Shown piece by piece: positions 60,414 to 64,000 of a DNA stretch of 64,000 nt. Source of the stretch: Tepidimonas sediminis (GTDB lineage: Bacteria; Pseudomonadota; Gammaproteobacteria; Burkholderiales; Burkholderiaceae_C); NCBI RefSeq assembly GCF_007556605.1, contig NZ_VJND01000013.1:1-64000 (forward strand), read 5' to 3'. The notes below the pieces were generated by a model, which was not told the origin of the DNA, ran no database searches, and saw only the letters and a program-made list of their open reading frames with translations. The first letter of the stretch is position 1. Every line of letters starts with the position of its first letter. A program made the translations under genes and the position numbers.

Positions 60414-62285
60414 TCAACCCAGGATGCGGCGCGCCATGCGGGCGCGCACTTCCTCCAGCTCGGCTGGCAGGCGCGGGGCCAGGCGCTCGAACAGCTCCGC
60501 GTGCTGGGCCAGCTCGCGCGCCCAGTGCGCCGGCACCATGTCGGTGACGGCGGCGAAGCGCTCGCGCCCGAAGTCCAGCCCCTCCCAGTGCATCTCGTCG
60601 TAGACGGGGCTGAGACCGAAGGCGTGATCCTCGCCGGCGACGCGCCCCTCCAGGCGGTCGATGATCCACTTCAGCACCCGCATGTTCTCGCCGTAGCCCG
60701 GCCAGATGAAACGCCCTTCGGCATCCTTGCGGAACCAGTTGACGCAGAAGATGCGCGGCAGCGTGCGGCCCGACTCCTCCAGCCGGTGCTCGACGTCGAG
60801 CCAGTGGCGGAAGTAGTCGCCCATGTGGTAGCCGCAGAACGGCAGCATGGCGAAAGGATCGCGCCGCACCACCCCCTGCGCGCCGAACGCCGCCGCGGTG
60901 GTCTCCGAGCCCATCGTGGCGGCCATGTAGACGCCCTCCATCCAGGTGCGCGCCTCGGTGACCAGCGGCACGGTGTCGCTGCGCCGCCCGCCGAAGACGA
61001 AGGCATCGATCGGCACACCCTCCGGATCGTCCCACTGGGCGTCCAGCGCCGGGTTGTTGGTGGCCGCGACAGTGAAGCGGGCGTTGGGGTGCGCGGCCTT
61101 GCGCCCGGCGGCCCCGTCGGCCGGCGTCCAGTCCTTGCCCTGCCAGTCCAGGCAGTGCGCGGGCGCCGGACCCATGCCTTCCCACCAGACGTCGCCGTCG
61201 TCGGTCAGCGCCACGTTGGTGAAGATGACGTCGCGCCGCAGGCTGGCCATGCAGTTCGGGTTGGTGGCGTCGTTGGTGCCGGGCGCGACGCCAAAGTAGC
61301 CGGCCTCGGGGTTGATGGCGTAGAGCCGCCCGTCCGCATGCGGCTTGATCCAGGCGATGTCGTCGCCGATGGTGGTGACCTTCCAGCCCTCGAAGCCCTT
61401 GGGCGGCACCAGCATCGCGAAGTTGGTCTTGCCGCAGGCGCTCGGAAACGCCGCGGCGATGTGGTACTTGCGCCCCTCGGGGCTGGTGACGGCCAGAATC
61501 AGCATGTGCTCGGCCAGCCAGCCCTCGTCGCGCCCCATGACCGAGGCGATGCGCAGCGCCAGGCACTTCTTGCCCAGCAGCGCGTTGCCGCCATAGCCCG
61601 AGCCGTAAGACCAGATCTCGCGCGTCTCGGGATAGTGGACGATGTACTTGGTGGTCGGGTTGCACGGCCACGGCACGTCGGCCTGCCCCGGCGCCAGCGG
61701 GGCGCCCACGCTGTGCACGCACGGCACGAAATGGCCGTCGCTGCCCAGCACGTCGTAGACGGCGCGCCCCATGCGGGTCATGAGCCTCATGCTCACGACG
61801 ACGTACGGGCTGTCGGTCAGCTCCACGCCGATCTGCGCGATCCGCGAACCCAGCGGCCCCATGCTGAAGGGCACCACGTACATGGTGCGGCCGCGCATGC
61901 AGCCGTCGAACAGGCCCGGCTGACCGTCGCGCCCGTGCTGCAGGATGGCGCGCATTTCGGCCGGATCGACCCAGTTGTTGGTCGGCCCGGCGTCCTCGCG
62001 CCGCGCGCTGCAGATGAAGGTGCGATCCTCCACGCGCGCGACGTCGGAGGGATCGGTCCACGCCAGGTAGGCGTTGGGGCGCTTGGCCGGGTCGAGCCGC
62101 CTGAGCGTGCCGGCGGCCACCATCTGCTCGCACAGGCGGTCGTACTCGGCCTGGCTGCCGTCGCACCACACGATGCGGTCGGGCTTGCACAGCGCGGCCA
62201 TCTCGGCCACCCAGGCGATCAGGCGGGCATGCTGGACGCAGGACGGGGGATGGAGCTTGACCCCCGGCATCATCGGAGCGTTCAT
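60414..62285 (-). CDS. pckG: Phosphoenolpyruvate carboxykinase (GTP)
   Basis: 623 aa. Converts oxaloacetate to phosphoenolpyruvate with GTP in gluconeogenesis. The nucleotide P-loop-like motif is [13 protein letters not shown] (about 280-292); the substrate and metal sites include [29 protein letters not shown] and [13 protein letters not shown]. The ATP-type enzyme of enterobacteria is unrelated. ATG 62285 was chosen from the family start. The upstream gap holds a TACAAT -10 and a strong palindrome. Confidence 0.97.
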   Translation of the reverse strand: MNAPMMPGVKLHPPSCVQHARLIAWVAEMAALCKPDRIVWCDGSQAEYDRLCEQMVAAGTLRRLDPAKRPNAYLAWTDPSDVARVEDRTFICSARREDAGPTNNWVDPAEMRAILQHGRDGQPGLFDGCMRGRTMYVVPFSMGPLGSRIAQIGVELTDSPYVVVSMRLMTRMGRAVYDVLGSDGHFVPCVHSVGAPLAPGQADVPWPCNPTTKYIVHYPETREIWSYGSGYGGNALLGKKCLALRIASVMGRDEGWLAEHMLILAVTSPEGRKYHIAAAFPSACGKTNFAMLVPPKGFEGWKVTTIGDDIAWIKPHADGRLYAINPEAGYFGVAPGTNDATNPNCMASLRRDVIFTNVALTDDGDVWWEGMGPAPAHCLDWQGKDWTPADGAAGRKAAHPNARFTVAATNNPALDAQWDDPEGVPIDAFVFGGRRSDTVPLVTEARTWMEGVYMAATMGSETTAAAFGAQGVVRRDPFAMLPFCGYHMGDYFRHWLDVEHRLEESGRTLPRIFCVNWFRKDAEGRFIWPGYGENMRVLKWIIDRLEGRVAGEDHAFGLSPVYDEMHWEGLDFGRERFAAVTDMVPAHWARELAQHAELFERLAPRLPAELEEVRARMARRILG

Positions 62286-62359
62286 CGGCGCGGGTACCTC
62301 GACACGGACACGAATGGCGTCGGCGCTCGGCAACCCCGGCACCGGACGGCGGCGCGTCC

Positions 62360-62365
62360 ATTGTA
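62360..62365 (-). promoter_or_regulatory. -10 box of pckG
   Basis: The minus strand reads TACAAT at 62365-62360, about 75 bases upstream of the pckG start. The -35 region at the correct distance (GATGTT) is a poor match, which would suit an activator-dependent promoter. Confidence 0.4.
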
Positions 62366-62406
62366 GGCACGGACCCGGCACGAACATCAGCCGGATCGCG
62401 GCCGTC

Positions 62407-62425
62407 TCATGCAAAACGTGCATGA
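62407..62425. promoter_or_regulatory. Perfect 7-5-7 palindrome upstream of pckG
   Basis: TCATGCA-AAACG-TGCATGA lies about 42 bases upstream of the pckG -10 box. The site is operator-like and well placed for an activator or repressor of gluconeogenesis. The rest of this 290-base gap (62286-62575) shows no further coding or RNA signal. Confidence 0.5.
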
Positions 62426-62575
62426 AGGCATGACGATCCGATGACGCCGACGCGACGGAACCGCGGCACGGCGCCGCGCGCCGCCCCGACCACGACGTGC
62501 CCCCAAAACGACACCACCCCGGCGGCCGGACGGCACGCCGGGGTGGCATTCCGAAGCAAGGAGACGGCGCCGGCC

Positions 62576-62716
62576 TCAGCCCATCATCACGGCGATGAAG
62601 GCCAGCAGGAACATCAGGATCGCCCCCGCCAGCGGGATCAGCCAAGGGATCACGTGTACGATCGACTCGGCCACGTCGGGCTCGTGTTGCGGCGCGGGCG
62701 CGTGGGCGTGTGCCAT
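62576..62716 (-). CDS. Small single-helix membrane protein
   Basis: 46 aa: His/Ala/Pro-rich N-terminus, then one membrane helix (about 23-45, [26 protein letters not shown]). ATG 62716 has AGGAG about 10 bases upstream. It starts 15 bases from the divergent nucleotidyltransferase start. Such short membrane peptides can be accessory subunits of oxidases or transporters, but none is adjacent. Family not recognised. Confidence 0.65.
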   Translation of the reverse strand: MAHAHAPAPQHEPDVAESIVHVIPWLIPLAGAILMFLLAFIAVMMG

Positions 62717-62731
62717 GGTGCGGGGGCTCCT

Positions 62732-63529
62732 GTGTCGTTGTCCAACCCGGTTGATTTTAGTCAAAAGCCTGCGCGCGCGGCATGCGCGCAAACCCTGCCC
62801 GCGCAGGCGCTGGTGCTGGCCGCCGGACGCGGGCAGCGCATGCGGCCGCTGACCGACCGCACGCCCAAGCCGCTGCTGACGGTGCGCGGCCGCCCGCTGC
62901 TCGTGTGGCACCTGCACGCGCTGGCGCGCGGCGGCGTGCGGCGGGTGCTCGTCAACACCGCCTGGCTGGGCGAGCAGATCCCGGCCGCACTCGGCTGCGC
63001 GCACGCCACGCCGTGGGGCGAGGTGGCGCTGGCCTACTCGATGGAGGGCGAGGACTTCGGCCACGCGCTGGAGACCGCCGGCGGCATCGCGCGCGCGTTG
63101 CCGCGGCTGGAGGATCCGTTCTGGCTGGTGGCGGGCGACGTGCACGCGCCCGACTTCCCGTTCGACGAGGCCCGGCGCGCCGCCTTCGCGCGCGGCGACG
63201 ATCTGGCGCACCTGTGGCTGGTGGCCAACCCCCCGCACCACCCGGGCGGCGACTTCGGGCTCGACGGCGGACGGGCCCTGGACCTGCCCGAGGACGATGG
63301 GCGGCCGCGCTGGACCTACAGCACGATCGCGCTGCTGCGCCATGCGCTGTTCCACCCCCCCTGGTGCGACATCCCGCCTGGCAACCCCCACGGCGTGGTG
63401 GCGCCGCTGGCACCGCTGCTGCGCCGCGCGATGGCCGCCGGCCGCGTCGGCGCCGAGCGCTGGCCGGGCACCTGGACCGACGTCGGCACGCCGGAGCGCC
63501 TGGCGGCGTTGCAGGCCGCCCCGGACTGA
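62732..63529 (+). CDS. Sugar-phosphate nucleotidyltransferase (MurU-like)
   Basis: Nucleotidyltransferase fold. The signature [35 protein letters not shown] starts near residue 28, and the metal aspartate is in [12 protein letters not shown]. MurU of cell-wall recycling and sugar-1-phosphate nucleotidyltransferases share this form. Family members start right before the signature, but no ATG or GTG occurs there. GTG 62732 gives 265 aa with a 28-residue extension; TTG 62738 is possible. It precedes pepP. Confidence 0.85.
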   Translation: MSLSNPVDFSQKPARAACAQTLPAQALVLAAGRGQRMRPLTDRTPKPLLTVRGRPLLVWHLHALARGGVRRVLVNTAWLGEQIPAALGCAHATPWGEVALAYSMEGEDFGHALETAGGIARALPRLEDPFWLVAGDVHAPDFPFDEARRAAFARGDDLAHLWLVANPPHHPGGDFGLDGGRALDLPEDDGRPRWTYSTIALLRHALFHPPWCDIPPGNPHGVVAPLAPLLRRAMAAGRVGAERWPGTWTDVGTPERLAALQAAPD

Positions 63530-63591
63530 GACCGGCGGAGGTCACCCGCGCCGGCCGGGCGGCGCCCGCGGGGCCCGCCTATCATTGGCGC

Positions 63592-64000
63592 ATGACCACG
63601 CCCATCCCCCACCAGGCGCTGTACGCGCAGCGCCGCGCCCGCCTGGCCGCGCAGCTCGGCGAGGGCGGCATCGCCATCGTGCCCACCGCACCGGTGCGGC
63701 CGCGCAACCGCGACAACGACCATCCCTACCGCTTCGACAGCCATTTCCACTACCTGACCGGCTTTGCCGAACCCGAGGCGTGGCTGGTGCTCACCGCCGA
63801 GGGGCGCAGCATCCTGTTCTGCCAGCCCAAGGATCCGGAGCGCGAGATCTGGGACGGCTACCGCCTCGGACCGGAGGCCGCCCCCGCCTCGCTCGGCGTG
63901 GACGAAGCCCACCCCGTGACCGAGCTCGACGCCCGCCTGCCCGCCCTGCTGGAAAACCGTCGCAGCGTCTGGTGGCCGTTCGCCACCCACGAAGGGCTGC
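63592..64000 (+). CDS. pepP: Xaa-Pro aminopeptidase P, 3' end outside window
   Basis: The first 136 residues of a metallopeptidase removing N-terminal residues before proline. ALYAQRRARLAAQLGEGGIAIVPTAPVRPRNRDNDHPYRFDSHFHYLTGF and EPEAWLVL are the aminopeptidase P N-terminal domain. The catalytic pita-bread domain lies beyond the edge. A TATCAT box at 63580-63585 may be the -10. It starts 62 bases after the nucleotidyltransferase. Confidence 0.93.
   Translation, partial: MTTPIPHQALYAQRRARLAAQLGEGGIAIVPTAPVRPRNRDNDHPYRFDSHFHYLTGFAEPEAWLVLTAEGRSILFCQPKDPEREIWDGYRLGPEAAPASLGVDEAHPVTELDARLPALLENRRSVWWPFATHEGL

Overview
The window is very GC-rich (roughly 70% by eye) chromosomal DNA from a betaproteobacterium, most likely Burkholderiales and near the Comamonadaceae. 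This placement is an inference from gene content and order: atpIBEFHAGDC, ybeD-lipB-lipA, lplT next to alr, GTP-dependent PEP carboxykinase, an ArgP-type regulator beside dadA. Genes are densely packed. No stretch over 300 bases lacks a gene; the longest gap is about 290 bases, upstream of pckG. I saw no rRNA, CRISPR array, insertion sequence or phage gene. One tRNA, Arg(CCG), is present.

Layout. 1-3.3 kb: the 3' part of an HDOD-domain gene facing a pomA-pomB type flagellar stator pair. 3.4-7.8 kb: topB, then birA and a SPOR-domain protein on the other strand. 7.7-13.8 kb: a four-gene DNA-repair operon (MBL-fold exonuclease, ATP-dependent ligase, Lhr-type helicase, PdeM phosphoesterase) in which every junction overlaps. 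13.9-20 kb: thpR, an AIM24-family protein, threonine ammonia-lyase, a glutamine-synthetase-like enzyme, a diguanylate cyclase and a small YjfB-like protein. 20-22.9 kb: tRNA-Arg, cytochrome c5, aroQ, a conserved unknown and a YheT-type hydrolase. 22.9-30.3 kb: the complete F1Fo ATP synthase operon. 30.4-32.4 kb: ybeD-lipB-lipA.

32.4-37.2 kb is a Lap-type c-di-GMP adhesion-control locus: a TolC-family outer-membrane protein fused to an OmpA domain, the periplasmic protease LapG and the receptor LapD. 37.2-39.8 kb: lplT and alr. 39.8-46.4 kb: an efflux/anion cassette (membrane fusion protein, RND pump, DUF2892 protein, TDT/SLAC1-type channel, TauE/SafE permease) behind a good sigma-70 promoter that carries a CsoR/CstR-like G-tract palindrome in its spacer.

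46.5-53.6 kb: an orphan 108-residue protein, a GMC oxidoreductase, a leader-like non-coding segment ending in a strong terminator, a 100-residue rod-like flagellar protein, a uracil/xanthine permease, acetoacetyl-CoA synthetase and a second HDOD protein. 53.5-58.7 kb: flavin reductase, dadA and its divergent ArgP-type regulator, an HD-GYP phosphodiesterase and a metallophosphoesterase. 58.7-64 kb: a LysR regulator, a membrane protein, pckG, a 46-residue membrane peptide, a sugar-phosphate nucleotidyltransferase and the 5' part of pepP.

Themes. Motility, biofilm and c-di-GMP recur (PomAB, a GGDEF protein, LapD/LapG, HD-GYP, two HDOD proteins, YjfB, a rod-like protein). D-alanine metabolism is represented by alr and by dadA with a putative regulator. 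The most unusual items are the TolC-OmpA fusion in the Lap locus and the RND/DUF2892/TDT/TauE cassette with its putative CsoR-family operator. All positions and motifs were read by hand, and no database search was possible.
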